Of a DNA stretch of 64,000 bases, positions 63,378 through 64,000 are shown piece by piece (position 1 is the first letter of the stretch; each line of letters begins with the position of its first letter). Below the pieces are notes generated by a model. The model worked only from the letters and a program-made list of their open reading frames with translations. It had not been told where the DNA came from and searched no databases. The DNA is taken from positions 1,054,001 to 1,118,000 of the forward strand of contig NZ_CP132911.1 of the NCBI RefSeq assembly GCF_036320485.1, in the 5' to 3' direction. The position numbers were made by a program, and so were the translations under genes. Source of the DNA: Dyella sp. A6 (GTDB taxonomy: Bacteria; Pseudomonadota; Gammaproteobacteria; Xanthomonadales; Rhodanobacteraceae).

Positions 63378-64000
63378 TCACAGTTTGGCGATCAGCAGTT
63401 TCTCGCCTTCCAGCCAGCATCGCACGGATTGGCCTTCCAGGTCGTTCGGAATCTGTTCAAACACGCGGTAGTGGCCGGCAATGGCGACCAGTTCGGCACG
63501 GAAGTCCGTGATGAAAATGCGTGCGCCGGTGTCGCCCTGGGCGCCGGCCATAGCACGGCCGCGCAGGCCGCCATAGATATGTATGTCGCCGTCGGCGATG
63601 ACCTCGGCACCGTTGGCGACGGCACCGACGATCACCAGGTCGCGGTCGCGCGCGTAGACCTGCTGTCCGGAGCGGACCGCGCCGTCATGGTGCATGGCGA
63701 TCTGCGGCTGGCCCTGTTCGGGCGCGGCGACAGGTGCGACGTTCTTCTGCGGCGGCGGTTCCGTTGCGCTGACGGCTGCGGCCTCGTGGGCCGGCTCGTA
63801 GGCGGCACGGAACTTGGCGATCAGCGGCAGGCCCATGCGGATGGCCAGCGCCTCGGTCTCGCTGGTGCCGTAGGCCAGGCCCACGGGAAGCATGCCGGCA
63901 CTGCGGACAGCTTCGAGCAGGGCATCCACGGTGCCGTCGTCCGGCAGCTCGAGCAGGTGGCTGAGGTCGAGGACCACGGCAGCCCGCGAGAACAACTGCG
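63378..64000 (-). CDS. minC: MinC, FtsZ-inhibiting septum site-determining protein (5' end outside window)
   Basis: About 206 C-terminal residues are present; the frame is open to the window edge (Gln-Leu-Phe-Ser at the end), so the start lies beyond base 64000. MinC blocks FtsZ assembly away from mid-cell. The N-terminal domain part is AAVVLDLSHLLELPDDGTVD, then a Pro/Ala-rich linker (about 63720-63790), and the C-terminal right-handed beta-helix has RSGQQVYARDRDLVIVGAVA with GAEVIADGDIHIYGGLRGRA. Neighbouring minD and minE confirm the call. Confidence 0.94.
   Translation of the reverse strand, partial: QLFSRAAVVLDLSHLLELPDDGTVDALLEAVRSAGMLPVGLAYGTSETEALAIRMGLPLIAKFRAAYEPAHEAAAVSATEPPPQKNVAPVAAPEQGQPQIAMHHDGAVRSGQQVYARDRDLVIVGAVANGAEVIADGDIHIYGGLRGRAMAGAQGDTGARIFITDFRAELVAIAGHYRVFEQIPNDLEGQSVRCWLEGEKLLIAKL

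Overview
This is a chromosomal window from a high-GC gammaproteobacterium. Gene content and order point to the Xanthomonadales (Lysobacterales), most likely the family Rhodanobacteraceae; the genus cannot be fixed from sequence alone. The pointers are the dnaE-rnhB-lpxB-lpxA-fabZ-lpxD-bamA-rseP-dxr-cdsA-uppS-frr-pyrH-tsf-rpsB run, map-glnD-dapD, minCDE and the style of the accessory genes. I saw no rRNA, tRNA, CRISPR array, prophage or insertion sequence.

Left part (1-14973). The 3' end of a YhdP-type AsmA-like protein is followed by tldD, a putative outer-membrane protein with one haem-c motif, and a divergent hydroxylase/TetR pair. Then come darP with a DUF1653 gene, pmbA (the TldD partner) and a DUF4870 membrane protein. 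On the minus strand follow ispA, xseB, tilS, a NYN-LOTUS RNA-type protein and accA.

Envelope and housekeeping core (15141-34627). A long minus-strand block carries DNA polymerase III alpha, RNase HII, the lipid A genes lpxB-lpxA-fabZ-lpxD, bamA, rseP, dxr, cdsA, uppS, frr, pyrH, tsf and rpsB. The skp/ompH gene usually found between bamA and lpxD is absent, and a strong terminator-like hairpin sits there instead. Map is divergent from rpsB.

Nitrogen and lysine section (33863-42046). Map, a small membrane protein, glnD, a YfaZ-like protein, dapD, an ArsC/Spx-like reductase, a ferritin-like/VIT1 iron transporter and dapE all read on the plus strand.

Accessory section (42047-54971). It holds a secreted protein behind a consensus CRP/Clp site and a structured leader, a three-module GH18/deacetylase/GT2 protein, and a YCII protein with an ECF sigma factor. 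A small A/T-richer integron-type cassette array follows, with two well-formed attC sites and no integrase gene in view (a CALIN-type element). Then come a DUF3224 protein, a coupled phosphodiester glycosidase plus penicillin-acylase-family hydrolase, and two overlapping Nudix genes.

Right part (55109-64000). ParC, a TraB/GumN-family protein, cfa, and a fluoride-resistance unit (fluoride riboswitch, crcB and a DUF190 gene) are followed by a family 9 glycosyltransferase, an HExxH protein and minE-minD-minC. The 5' end of minC lies outside the window.
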